Assembly (NCBI RefSeq): GCF_947488515.1
Contig: NZ_CANKZF010000002.1
Location: forward strand, 594,294 to 658,293
Length of the DNA stretch: 64,000 nucleotides
DNA from: an uncultured Nocardioides sp.
GTDB taxonomy: Bacteria; Actinomycetota; Actinomycetes; Propionibacteriales; Nocardioidaceae
Direction of reading: 5' to 3'
Both the position numbers and the translations under genes were made by a program. Shown piece after piece: positions 44,633-56,612 of the stretch (position 1 is its first letter; each line of letters opens with the position of its first letter). Under the pieces are notes generated by a model that was given only the letters and a program-made list of their open reading frames with translations, ran no database searches and was not told the DNA's origin.

Positions 44633-44673
44633 AGGGGCCGTACGACCCGCACCGCGCGTCGTACGGCCCCTCA
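44633..44673 (+). terminator. Perfect 15-bp hairpin between rpsG and fusA
   Basis: GAGGGGCCGTACGAC (44633-44647) pairs perfectly with GTCGTACGGCCCCTC (44659-44673) around 11 bases. It begins five bases after the rpsG stop. It looks like an intrinsic terminator or attenuator inside the str operon, with no T tract. Confidence 0.75.
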
Positions 44674-44716
44674 CCCCACGAGCTCCCACCAACTTTCGAG
44701 GGACTGAGACACAACA

Positions 44717-46834
<2,118 letters not shown>

Positions 46835-46907
46835 TCTCGCCCGGATCCTCGGCACCAGCACCACCCCACACCCACGAGTCAAGTAACAACAATCAGGAGG
46901 AGCCCCA

Positions 46908-48101
<1,194 letters not shown>

Positions 48102-48133
48102 GCTGAGCGCCTGAGGGCGCACCAGCACCACAC

Positions 48134-48169
48134 CGAGACCCCGTCTCCCGCAAGGGAGGCGGGGTCTCG
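48134..48169 (+). terminator. Terminator of the str operon
   Basis: CGAGACCCCGTCTCCC (48134-48149) pairs with GGGAGGCGGGGTCTCG (48154-48169) with one G-T pair and a GCAA tetraloop, starting 32 bases after the tuf stop. Confidence 0.9.
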
Positions 48170-48207
48170 TGCGTCGAGGGTCGGACCCGCCCGGCACGAT
48201 GTCAGCC

Positions 48208-48798
48208 ATGGGGTTCACCAGGGCCGAGCTCGAGTCCTTCCGCGACGTGGAGGTCCCCGACCTCCTCCCGTCTGCCGGCCAGCCGTTGCGGCTGCTGTTC
48301 GTCGGCATCAACCCGGGCCTGTGGACCGCCGCCACGCAGTCCCACTTCGCCCGCCCCGGCAACCGGTTCTACCCCGCGCTGCTGCACGCCGGGATCCTCA
48401 CGTCCCCGATCGACCCGGCGGCGGGCATGACCGACGAGGACCGCGACCTGCTCCGGAGGCAGGGGATCGGCATCACCAACGTGGCGCCGCGAGCGACGGC
48501 ACGGGCCGACGAGCTCACGGCAGCCGAGCTCCGGGAGGGCGGGGAGCGGCTCCGCGCACTCGTGGCAGAGCGTCGCCCGGCCGTCGTGGCGGTTGCCGGC
48601 ATCACCGCTTACCGCACGGCGTTCGGCGAGCCCCGGGCCCGGGTCGGCGAGCAGCCCGGGCGCTGGGGAGCCTCGCGGGTGTTCGTGGTGCCCAACCCGT
48701 CGGGGCTCAACGCCCACGAGACCGTCGCCACGCTGGCCCGGGCCTACGCCGACGCGGCCCGGGCGGCCGGGGTGCTCGGGAGCGCGCCGGAGCCGTGA
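48208..48798 (+). CDS. mug: G/U mismatch-specific uracil-DNA glycosylase
   Basis: The 196-residue protein is a Mug/TDG-type glycosylase that removes uracil from mismatches. Conserved blocks are FVGINPGLWTAATQSHFARPGNRF and the second motif NPSGLNAH. In family 2 the Asn of GINPG is catalytic, and it is present. ATG 48208 starts the conserved sequence; an ATG at 48199 is an alternative. Confidence 0.87.
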   Translation: MGFTRAELESFRDVEVPDLLPSAGQPLRLLFVGINPGLWTAATQSHFARPGNRFYPALLHAGILTSPIDPAAGMTDEDRDLLRRQGIGITNVAPRATARADELTAAELREGGERLRALVAERRPAVVAVAGITAYRTAFGEPRARVGEQPGRWGASRVFVVPNPSGLNAHETVATLARAYADAARAAGVLGSAPEP

Positions 48799-48826
48799 CC
48801 CGCCCCCGCGGAGCCGGGAGCGCCCG

Positions 48827-49246
48827 TCAGGCGGCGTACGGCGGCGGGAGCAGGCCGTGCTGGACGAGCAGCCCCTCCACCCGCTGGCGCTCGTGGTCGA
48901 GCTCCTCGCCGGGCGGGAGGACGGCCAGCAGGTGAGGGGACCCGGCCATGTCGGCGGCCTCGCCGAGGACCCGGTCGTAGGCCAGCCGGCAGCCCTCGTA
49001 CTTCGCGAAGCACATGCCGCCGCGGTGGAAGGTGGAGTGCAGCCGGCGCAGGTCGGCGCCCACCCTCTCGACCGGTCGGTGGAGCGGGACGACGTCGGCA
49101 CCGTGCCGCCGTGCGCGCCGCGCGCGCCGTGCTGCGGCCCGGGCGCTGCGCCACTCGGCGAGGTCGCCCCGGAGGGCGGCGCAGGTCAGTCGGAGCAGCA
49201 CCAGGGCCAGCAGCAGCGCGCCGACGGTGATGAGCCAGCTCCTCAT
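48827..49246 (-). CDS. Small membrane-anchored protein, function unknown
   Basis: The 139-residue protein has one N-terminal membrane helix (LITVGALLLALVLLRLT), a basic Arg/Ala-rich helix (RSARAAARRARRARRH) and a C-terminal part with two Cys (GGMCFAKYEGCRLAYD). TACCGT (49258-49253, minus strand) lies six bases before the ATG, suggesting a leaderless mRNA. No family was recognised. Confidence 0.7.
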   Translation of the reverse strand: MRSWLITVGALLLALVLLRLTCAALRGDLAEWRSARAAARRARRARRHGADVVPLHRPVERVGADLRRLHSTFHRGGMCFAKYEGCRLAYDRVLGEAADMAGSPHLLAVLPPGEELDHERQRVEGLLVQHGLLPPPYAA

Positions 49247-49278
49247 CCGTCCACGGTACGCCGGGCGCGCTCCGGGCG

Positions 49279-49722
49279 TCAGCCCATGTCGACCCCGTCG
49301 AAGTCCTCCGGGACGAAGTCCCGCTTCTCGACCAGCACCATCCAGTTGCCGGAGTTGTCGCGCATCAGCGCCTCGACGCCGTAGGGCCGCTCCTCCGGCT
49401 CCTGCAGGAACTCCACGCCCTTGGCCTTGAGGTCCCGGTAGGTCGCGTGGCAGTCGTCGACGTTCATCCCGATGCCGGGCAGGCCGCCCTCGTCCTGCGC
49501 GCGCTTCATCGCCTCGATGAGGTAGTCGGGGAGGGGACCGCTGGGGGTGGTCAGGTGGAGGTGCACCTCGGGCTGCTTGGCGTGGAAGACCGTGCACCAG
49601 CGGAAGTCGGGCCCGAGCTGCAGGTCGTCGCCGACCTCGAAGCCGAGGACGTCGGTGTAGAAGGCGAGGGACTCGTCGATGTCCTTCACCCAGACGGACA
49701 GGAGGGAGATGTTGGTGATCAT
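49279..49722 (-). CDS. VOC-family (glyoxalase/dioxygenase-like) protein
   Basis: The 147-residue protein has the VOC beta-alpha-beta pattern: SVWVKDIDESLAFYTDVLGFEVG at the start and PYGVEALMRDNSGNWMVLVEK near the end, with Glu and His in metal-ligand-like places. Family members act as glyoxalase, dioxygenase or drug-binding proteins; the role here is open. TAGGCT (49734-49729, minus strand) lies six bases before the ATG. Confidence 0.82.
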   Translation of the reverse strand: MITNISLLSVWVKDIDESLAFYTDVLGFEVGDDLQLGPDFRWCTVFHAKQPEVHLHLTTPSGPLPDYLIEAMKRAQDEGGLPGIGMNVDDCHATYRDLKAKGVEFLQEPEERPYGVEALMRDNSGNWMVLVEKRDFVPEDFDGVDMG

Positions 49723-49731
49723 GCGACGAGC

Positions 49732-50208
49732 CTAGGAAGGACCGGCACCGTCCTGCTTCTCCTGCGTTGCGGTCGTGTCCACACCGCGCTTCTCGACGAG
49801 TCCGGCCATGAAGACGTAGCACCCGGGGATGCGCGGGTTCCCGGCCGCGGCGTAGCGCCGCTGGAAGTCGCTGGGGCTCTCGCCGACGATCTCGCGGAAG
49901 CGGGAGCTGAACGAGCCGAGGCTGCTGTAGCCCACGGCGTGGCAGACCTCGGTCACGGTCAGGTTGGCCGCACGCAGCAGGTCCTGGGCCCGCTCGACGC
50001 GACGCTCGGCGAGGTACGCCGCCGGCGTCGGGCCGTAGGTCATCGCGAAGGACCGGATGAAGTGGTAGCGGCTCATCCCGGCGAGCTGCGCGAGGTGGTC
50101 GAGGTCGAAGGGCTCGGCGAAGTGCCGGTCGAGGTGGTCGCGCGTGCGGCGCAGGTGCACCAGCACGTCGCCGGGGACACGTCGCGGCCCGGTCGTGCGC
50201 CCGGTCAT
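49732..50208 (-). CDS. AraC-family transcription regulator (short)
   Basis: The 158-residue protein consists mostly of the AraC DNA-binding domain (about 12-110; LAQLAGMSRYHFIRSFAMTYGPTPAAYL, VTEVCHAVGYSSLGSFSSRFREIVGESPSDF, cited by their ends) with a short tail and no N-terminal ligand domain. It is coupled to the upstream aminotransferase gene by an ATGA overlap. Its stop lies three bases from the region where the VOC gene has its minus-10. Confidence 0.82.
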   Translation of the reverse strand: MTGRTTGPRRVPGDVLVHLRRTRDHLDRHFAEPFDLDHLAQLAGMSRYHFIRSFAMTYGPTPAAYLAERRVERAQDLLRAANLTVTEVCHAVGYSSLGSFSSRFREIVGESPSDFQRRYAAAGNPRIPGCYVFMAGLVEKRGVDTTATQEKQDGAGPS

Positions 50209-51566
50209 CCGAGCAGCGCCTCCACGGCGCCGCGGAACGCCGACGTGTGCGCATCGACGTCCGACCGGTCGTGGAACGGCGAGAAGAGCGACATGTTGTG
50301 GAACGGCGCCAGCAGCACGCCGCGGTTGACGGTCCAGAGGTGGAAGAACGCGTCGAGCTCCTCGTCGACGGCGGCCGCGGCCTCCGCGCCGGTGCGCGGC
50401 GGCGGGCAGAACCAGTACTCCGCCCGGCAGCCGAGCCGCTGGACGTGCCACGGCAGCTCGTGCTGGGCGATGACGTCCCGGATGCCGTCGGTGAACTGCT
50501 CGGCCAGCGGGATCGAGACGTCGAAGTCCTCCTGCCGCAGGGCGGTGGAGAGGGTGGCCCGCACGGCGGCCATGGCGAGCGCCGACCCCGACAGGGTGCC
50601 GCCGACGCCGGCGACGTCGATGTCGTGCCCGAGCATCGGACCCTCGAGCCGCGAGGCGACCTCCTCGGTCATGCCGTAGGCCGCGACCGGGATGCCACCT
50701 CCGATGGGCTTGCCGATGACCACGAGGTCGGGGTCGAGGTCCCAGGCTGCGGTCGCGCCGCCCGGTCCGGCGCAGATCGTGTGGGTCTCGTCGTTGACGA
50801 GCAGCACGCCGTGGCGCCGGGTCACCTCCCGGACGCCGGCGAGGTAGCCGTCGTCGGGCAGCACGATGCCGATGTTGGTGAGTGCCGGCTCCATCAGCAG
50901 GCACGCGACGTCGCCCTGCGCGAGCCGCGCGTCGAGGGCGTCGAGGTCGTTGAACGGCACCACCGCGGTGGTGGTGGCGACGTCGACCTGCGGTCCCAGC
51001 GCGCCGGGCCGCGCGACGACACGGTCGCCCGCACGACCGTGCTCGAGGACGCCGAGCGTCTCGTCGACCGTGCCGTGGTAGCACCAGTCCATCACCGCGA
51101 TCCGGGGCCGGCCGGTGAGGTGACGGGCGAAGCGGAGCACGAAGCGGTTGGCGTCGGTGGCCGTCATCGCCATCTGCCACCGGGGCAGGCCGAAGCGGCG
51201 GCTGAGCTCACCGGCGACCCATGCGGCGTCCGTCGAGGGGAGCATCGTGGTGATGCCACGCTCGGTGCGCTCGCGCACCGCCTCGGCCACCGCCGGCAGG
51301 CAGTGGCCCGTCATCGAGCCCGTGTCGCCGAGGCACAGGTCGACGAAGTCGATGCCGTCGACGTCGGTGAAGCGGCCTCCCGCTGCCGACTCGACGAACA
51401 GGGGGAAGGAGCCCGGCCAGCGGGTCATCCACGGCATCGGGACGCCCGCCAGCAGGTGCTCGCCCGCCTCCTTCGCCAGCCGCGCCGAAGTGGGGTGAAG
51501 GTCGACGAAGCGCCGCTCCTCCTCCGCGTGCAGGGCGGCCAGCCGGGACCGGTCGACCGTCGTCAC
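50205..51566 (-). CDS. Class III (PLP) aminotransferase, GSA-like
   Basis: The 453-residue protein is a fold-type I PLP enzyme related to glutamate-1-semialdehyde aminotransferase-like transaminases. The PLP-binding Lys is in VVIGKPIGGG, the Asp is in LLVNDETHT, and CYHGTVDETLG holds the ring-stacking region. In place of the common S-G-T/S-E-A motif it has TATDANRFVLRFAR. GTG 51566 has GAGG upstream. It lies between gabD and araC, so an amino acid or amine from the polyamine route is a likely substrate, not proven. Confidence 0.82.
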   Translation of the reverse strand: MTTVDRSRLAALHAEEERRFVDLHPTSARLAKEAGEHLLAGVPMPWMTRWPGSFPLFVESAAGGRFTDVDGIDFVDLCLGDTGSMTGHCLPAVAEAVRERTERGITTMLPSTDAAWVAGELSRRFGLPRWQMAMTATDANRFVLRFARHLTGRPRIAVMDWCYHGTVDETLGVLEHGRAGDRVVARPGALGPQVDVATTTAVVPFNDLDALDARLAQGDVACLLMEPALTNIGIVLPDDGYLAGVREVTRRHGVLLVNDETHTICAGPGGATAAWDLDPDLVVIGKPIGGGIPVAAYGMTEEVASRLEGPMLGHDIDVAGVGGTLSGSALAMAAVRATLSTALRQEDFDVSIPLAEQFTDGIRDVIAQHELPWHVQRLGCRAEYWFCPPPRTGAEAAAAVDEELDAFFHLWTVNRGVLLAPFHNMSLFSPFHDRSDVDAHTSAFRGAVEALLG

Positions 51567-51573
51567 GGGCACC

Positions 51574-53031
51574 TCACAGGGCGCTGCCGACGTACTTGGT
51601 CTCGAGGTACTCCTCGATGCCCTCGAAGCCGCCCTCGCGGCCGAACCCCGAGTGCTTGACGCCGCCGAAGGGGGCGGCCGGGTTGGACACGATCCCCGTG
51701 TTGACGCCGACCATGCCGAAGTCCAGCGCCTCGCTGACGCGCAGCACGCGGGCGTGGTCGCGGGTGAAGACGTAGGCGACCAGGCCGTACTCGGTGTCGT
51801 TGGCCCGCCGGACCGCCTCGTCCTCGTCGCCGAAGGTGGAGACCGGCGCGACGGGGCCGAAGATCTCCTCGCGGAACACCCGTGCCGAGGCGGGTACGTC
51901 GACCAGGACCGTGGGCGGGTAGAAGTGTCCGGCACCGTCGGGGACCGCGCCGCCGACGAGCGCCCGCGCACCGGCGGAGACGGCGTCCTCGACGAGCTCG
52001 TGGACGCCGGCGCGGGCCTTCTCGGTGATGAGCGGACCGACGTCCACCCCGTCCTCCGTGCCGTCCCCGACCGTCAGGGCTCCCATGCGCTCGGCGAACC
52101 GGCGGGAGAACTCCTCGGCGACCGACTCATGCACCAGGAACCGGTTGGCAGAGGTGCAGGCCTCGCCGATGTTGCGCATCTTGGCCAGCATCGCGCCGTC
52201 GACCGCGGCGTCGAGGTCGGCGTCCTCGAAGACGACGAAGGGTGCGTTTCCGCCGAGCTCCATCGACACCCGCAGCAGCTGGTCGGAGGCCTGGGCGACG
52301 AGCTTCTTGCCGACCACGGTGGACCCGGTGAAGGTGAGCTTGCGCAGGCGCGGGTCCTTGATGATCGGCTCGCAGACGCCGCCGGAGTCGGTGGTGGTGA
52401 GGACGTTGAGCACGCCGGCCGGCAGGCCGACCTCCTCGAGCAGCGCGGCCAGGGCGAGCATCGTGAGGGGGGTCTCGGCGGCGGGCTTGACGACCATCGT
52501 GCAGCCGGCGGCGATGGCGGGCCCGATCTTGCGGGTCCCCATCGCGAGCGGGAAGTTCCAGGGAGTGATCATCAGTGTCGGGCCCACGGGAGCCTTCATG
52601 GTGATGAGCCGGGTGTTGCCGGCGGGCGCGGGGGAGTAGCGCCCGTGGATGCGGACGGCCTCCTCGGAGAACCACCGGAAGAACTCGGCGCCGTAGGTGA
52701 CCTCGCCCCTCGCCTCGGCCAGCGTCTTGCCCATCTCCAGGGTCATCAGCCGGGCGAAGTCGTCGGCCCGCTCGGTGAGCAGCTCGAACGCGCTGCGCAG
52801 CACCTCGCCCCGCTTGCGCGGCTCGGTGGCGCGCCACTCCTGCTGGGCCTCCGCGGCGGCGGCGAGCGCGCGCTGGCCGTCCTCCGGCCTGGCGTCGGCG
52901 ACGCGCGTGAGGACGCCGGCGTCGGCCGGGTTGTGCACCTCGAAGGTCGCGCCACCCGTGGCGTCGACCCAGGCGCCGCCGATGAGGAGCTGGGTGGGAA
53001 CGGTCTCGATCACGGAGTCAGTCACGGCCAT
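51574..53031 (-). CDS. gabD: Succinate-semialdehyde dehydrogenase
   Basis: The 485-residue aldehyde dehydrogenase should turn succinic semialdehyde into succinate with NAD(P)+. Catalytic residues are Cys in GEACTSANRF and Glu in MELGGNAPF; the GabD/SSADH block GPLITEKARAGVHELVEDA is present. The ATG at 53031 shares one base with the gabT stop and follows GGTGGGG. Next to gabT it completes the GABA shunt. Confidence 0.9.
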   Translation of the reverse strand: MAVTDSVIETVPTQLLIGGAWVDATGGATFEVHNPADAGVLTRVADARPEDGQRALAAAAEAQQEWRATEPRKRGEVLRSAFELLTERADDFARLMTLEMGKTLAEARGEVTYGAEFFRWFSEEAVRIHGRYSPAPAGNTRLITMKAPVGPTLMITPWNFPLAMGTRKIGPAIAAGCTMVVKPAAETPLTMLALAALLEEVGLPAGVLNVLTTTDSGGVCEPIIKDPRLRKLTFTGSTVVGKKLVAQASDQLLRVSMELGGNAPFVVFEDADLDAAVDGAMLAKMRNIGEACTSANRFLVHESVAEEFSRRFAERMGALTVGDGTEDGVDVGPLITEKARAGVHELVEDAVSAGARALVGGAVPDGAGHFYPPTVLVDVPASARVFREEIFGPVAPVSTFGDEDEAVRRANDTEYGLVAYVFTRDHARVLRVSEALDFGMVGVNTGIVSNPAAPFGGVKHSGFGREGGFEGIEEYLETKYVGSAL

Positions 53032-54407
53032 CACCCCACCCTGCCACCAGGGCCACCGACCGCCTCCTCGAAGGCGGCCTCGAACACGTCGAGCCCCTCG
53101 GCGAGCAGGTCGTCGCCGATCGCGAGCGGTGGCAGGAACCGGAACACGTTGCCGAAGGTCCCGCACGTCAGCGTGACCAGCCCCTGCGCCGAGCAGGCGC
53201 GGTGGACGGCTCCCGCGAGGGCGGCGTCCGGCGTACGTCCCGGGCCGTCGCTGACGAGCTCGACCGCCAGCATGGCGCCGCGTCCGCGGACGTCGCCCAC
53301 CCGGTCGGGGTGACGCTCGGCCAGGGCGCGGAGCCGCGGCAGGAAGGCGGCCTCGATCTCCCGTGCGCGGGCGGGCAGGTCCTCGGTCTCCATGGTCTCG
53401 ATCGCGGCGAGCGCAGCGGCGCAGGCGACGGGGTTGCCGCCGTAGGTGCCGCCGAGGCCGCCGACGTGGACGGAGTCCATCACGTCCGCACGGCCCGTCA
53501 CGGCTGCCAGGGGCAGGCCGCCGGCCATGCCCTTGGCGGTGGTCACCAGGTCCGGGACGACCCCCTCGTGGTCGCACGCGAACCAGTCGCCGGTGCGCGC
53601 GAAGCCGGTCTGGATCTCGTCGGCGATCAGCAGGATGCCCTGCTCGCGGCACCACTCCGACACCCGCGCGAGCCACCCGGGCGGCGGGACGATGAAGCCG
53701 CCCTCGCCCTGGATCGGCTCGATGAGCACCGCGGCGCAGCTGTCCTCGCCCACCTGCGTGTGCACGGTCGCGACGAAGGCGTCGAAGGCCTCCTCCGCGC
53801 ACGCCTCCGCGCCACCCGGCCAGCGGTAGGGGTAGGCCATCGGTGCCCGGTAGACCTCGCCGGCGAACGGGCCGAAGCGGTGCTTGTAGGGCATCGTCTT
53901 GGCCGTCAGCGCCATCGTGAGGTTGGTCCGGCCGTGGTAGGCGTGGTCGAAGACGACGATCGCGTCGCGGCCCGTGTGGTGGCGCGCGACCTTGACGGCG
54001 TTCTCCACCGCCTCGGCCCCGGAGTTGAAGAGCGCCGACCGCTTCTCGTGGTCGCCCGGGGTCAGGTCGGCCAGCTTCTCGCAGACCGCGACGTACTCCT
54101 CGTAGGGCGTGACCATGAAGCAGGTGTGGGTGAAGTCGGCGACCTGGCGCTGCACCGCCTCGACCACGCGCGGGGCGGCGTTGCCGACCGTCGTGACGGC
54201 GATGCCCGAGCCGAAGTCGATCAGCTGGTTGCCGTCGACGTCGCGCAGGATGCCGCCGCCCGCCTGCTCGACGTAGACCGGCAGCGTCGTGCCGATGCCG
54301 GCCGACACGGCCGCGACCTTGCGGGCCTGGAGCGCCTGCGAGCGCGGGCCGGGGATCTCGGTGGCCAGGATCCGTTCCTGGGTGAGCGTCGTCGGGGTGG
54401 TGTTCAT
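53031..54407 (-). CDS. gabT: 4-aminobutyrate aminotransferase
   Basis: The 458-residue PLP enzyme transfers the amino group of GABA to 2-oxoglutarate. Family residues are NSGAEAVENAVKVAR, DHAYHGRTNLTMALT, ADEIQTGFARTG and the PLP Lys in TTAKGMAGG. GGAGG stands before the ATG at 54407. The gene overlaps the upstream saccharopine-like gene (ATGA) and abuts gabD. Confidence 0.92.
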   Translation of the reverse strand: MNTTPTTLTQERILATEIPGPRSQALQARKVAAVSAGIGTTLPVYVEQAGGGILRDVDGNQLIDFGSGIAVTTVGNAAPRVVEAVQRQVADFTHTCFMVTPYEEYVAVCEKLADLTPGDHEKRSALFNSGAEAVENAVKVARHHTGRDAIVVFDHAYHGRTNLTMALTAKTMPYKHRFGPFAGEVYRAPMAYPYRWPGGAEACAEEAFDAFVATVHTQVGEDSCAAVLIEPIQGEGGFIVPPPGWLARVSEWCREQGILLIADEIQTGFARTGDWFACDHEGVVPDLVTTAKGMAGGLPLAAVTGRADVMDSVHVGGLGGTYGGNPVACAAALAAIETMETEDLPARAREIEAAFLPRLRALAERHPDRVGDVRGRGAMLAVELVSDGPGRTPDAALAGAVHRACSAQGLVTLTCGTFGNVFRFLPPLAIGDDLLAEGLDVFEAAFEEAVGGPGGRVG

Positions 54408-55687
54408 GTTCGGTCCTCCATCCCCCAGGGGGAGCCGTAGCCCTCCGGCTTGGGTGCGGCGAGCAGGTCGAGGAAGGGCTTCGGCGGCAGGGCCTCGGGT
54501 CCCAGGACGCCGCTGCCCGACCAGGTGCCGTCGGCCAGGAGCTCCAGCGCGACGACGGGGTTGATCGCGGTCTGCCAGACCACGCACTGCGCGCCGTAGT
54601 CGCGCATCGAGTCGGCGTTGTCGACGACGTGGAAGAGGTACGTCGACCGGGGGGCGCCGTCCTTGCCGGTGCCGGTGACGAAGAGCCCGGCGCACGTCTT
54701 GCCCTCCATCCGCGGGCCGATCGTGGCCGGGTCGGGCAGGCACGCCGCCACCACGTCGCGGGGCGAGACCTGCACACCCTTGACCGACACCGGCTCGGTC
54801 GAGTCGAGGCCGAGCGTGTGCAGGGTGCGGAGGATGCCGATCATCTCCTCGCCCAGGCCGTACTTGAAGGTGACCCGGTCGGCCTCGACCCAACGAGGCA
54901 TGAGGAGCACCTCCTCGTGCTCGACGTGCACGCACTCGACGGGCCCGATGCCCTCGGGGAAGTCGAACACCTCGGGTTCGGAGAACGGCGGCAGCGTGAA
55001 GAAGCCGGCCTCCAGGTCGCCACCGCCCCGCTCCCGCTCCCACACCACCGGCGGGTTGAGGCACTCCTCGATGATGGTCCACATCGAGAAGCCGGGGGCG
55101 AACACCTCGTTGCCGTCGTCGCCGCGGATGACGAGGTTCGCGCCGTCGCGGGTGCCGAGCTCGTCGATGTGGTCGAAGAGCTCGTCGGCGGCGTAGCGGG
55201 CGAACACGTCGGACAGACCGGGCTCCACACCGATGCCGAGGAGGGCGAGCCGCCCCGCCGCCTCCCACTCCGCGGCCCGGGCGAACTGCTCGTCGCCGAG
55301 CTTCACGCCGACCTTCTCGTAGGGGGCGTCGGGGTGGCGCGCGGACAGGCTCATCGCCATGTCGAGGTAGTCGGCGCCCGCGGCGAGCGCCCCGGTGAAG
55401 AGGGGAATCACGAACCGCGGGTCCACGGCGTTGAAGACGTGGGTGGCCCGGACCTCGCGGGCGAGCGCGGTCACCGCGTCGGCGTCGGAGGCGTCGACCT
55501 GCGCGGCGCTGAAGCGCTCCTCGCCCGTACGACGCCCGCGCGCCGCCTCGACGGTGCGCCCGGCCCGCTCGACGTCGTAGTCGGCCACCACCCAGGCCTC
55601 GAAGAAGTCGCGCTCCACCGCGATCCGGGCCGCGGCGTCACCGACGCCACCGGCACCGACCATCAGCACGCGCATGGGTTCAGGCAC
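54404..55687 (-). CDS. Saccharopine dehydrogenase-family protein
   Basis: The 427-residue protein has an N-terminal Rossmann fold (RVLMVGAGGVGDAAARIA) and a C-terminal saccharopine-type domain (GADYLDMAMSLS, GIGVEPGLSDVFARYAADEL). The family includes enzymes of lysine breakdown and of carboxy(nor)spermidine formation. In the middle of an operon for polyamine import and GABA use, an amine or amino-acid substrate is likely. GTG 55687 has AGGAGAG five bases upstream; ATG 55675 is an alternative. Confidence 0.82.
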   Translation of the reverse strand: MPEPMRVLMVGAGGVGDAAARIAVERDFFEAWVVADYDVERAGRTVEAARGRRTGEERFSAAQVDASDADAVTALAREVRATHVFNAVDPRFVIPLFTGALAAGADYLDMAMSLSARHPDAPYEKVGVKLGDEQFARAAEWEAAGRLALLGIGVEPGLSDVFARYAADELFDHIDELGTRDGANLVIRGDDGNEVFAPGFSMWTIIEECLNPPVVWERERGGGDLEAGFFTLPPFSEPEVFDFPEGIGPVECVHVEHEEVLLMPRWVEADRVTFKYGLGEEMIGILRTLHTLGLDSTEPVSVKGVQVSPRDVVAACLPDPATIGPRMEGKTCAGLFVTGTGKDGAPRSTYLFHVVDNADSMRDYGAQCVVWQTAINPVVALELLADGTWSGSGVLGPEALPPKPFLDLLAAPKPEGYGSPWGMEDRT

Positions 55688-55714
55688 TCGATCTCTCCTA
55701 GCGGGGAAGGGGGG

Positions 55715-56611
55715 TCAGCTCTTGTACTTCGAGGCCCTCAGCGAGCTCACGCCCTGCGCGCCCACGACGAGCAGGACGGCGATCACGAACATCGAGAAGC
55801 CGATGACGTTGGCCTCGGCGGGGATGCCGCGCCGGGAGGCGACGTAGACGAACTTGGGGAACGTCGACTCGTTGCCGGACACGAAGTTGGTGATGATGAA
55901 GTCGTCGAAGGACAGCGAGAAGGCGAGCATCGCCGCACCGGCGATGCCGGGCAGGATCAGCGGGAAGGTCACCTTCCAGAAGGTCTGCATCGGGCTCGCG
56001 TAGAGGTCCTGGGCGGCCTCCTCGATCCGTGGGTCGAGGGACTGGATGCGAGCCCTGACCGTGACGACCACGAAGCTCACGCAGAACATGATGTGCGAGA
56101 AGACGATGGTGCCGAAGCCCAGGTTGATCCCGATGTTGGCGAAGCCCTGCACGAAGATCGTCAGCAGCGCGGCGCCCATGACGATCTCCGGCGTGGCCAT
56201 CGGCACGAAGATCAGCACGTTGCTGGCGGCCTTGCCCCGGAACCGGTAGCGGACCATCGCCAGCGCCATCAGCGTGCCGAGGACCGTGGCCACGACCGTG
56301 GAGATCACGCCGACCTCGAGCGAGGTGACCAGCGACTCGCACACGCCCTGCACACCGCAGGGGTCCTGCCAGTGCTCCCACGTGAAGCCCTGCCACACGA
56401 TGTTGGTCTTGCCGTGGTCGTTGAACGAGAAGGCGAACGTGTAGGCGACCGGGAGGAAGAGGTAGAGGAGGACCAGGATCGCGCTGATCATCGCGAAGTG
56501 GTTGGCCAGCCAGACCTGGGCGCGCTTGCCGGCGGACGGCCGGTAGGCCGTCGGCGAGTTCGTGGGCGCAGGCGGGGTCGCGGGCGGGGTCGGACGCGTC
56601 GTCGTGGTCAT
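55715..56611 (-). CDS. potC: Polyamine ABC transporter permease (PotC/PotI)
   Basis: The 298-residue protein is the second membrane subunit of the second polyamine importer. It has a Pro/Thr-rich cytoplasmic start, about six membrane helices, and the ATPase-contact loop EEAAQDLYASPMQTFWKVTFPL (cited as EEAAQDLYAS to FPL). SFDDFIITNFVSG is a PotC/PotI motif. It is one base from the upstream permease gene. Confidence 0.9.
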   Translation of the reverse strand: MTTTTRPTPPATPPAPTNSPTAYRPSAGKRAQVWLANHFAMISAILVLLYLFLPVAYTFAFSFNDHGKTNIVWQGFTWEHWQDPCGVQGVCESLVTSLEVGVISTVVATVLGTLMALAMVRYRFRGKAASNVLIFVPMATPEIVMGAALLTIFVQGFANIGINLGFGTIVFSHIMFCVSFVVVTVRARIQSLDPRIEEAAQDLYASPMQTFWKVTFPLILPGIAGAAMLAFSLSFDDFIITNFVSGNESTFPKFVYVASRRGIPAEANVIGFSMFVIAVLLVVGAQGVSSLRASKYKS

Positions 56612-56612
56612 C

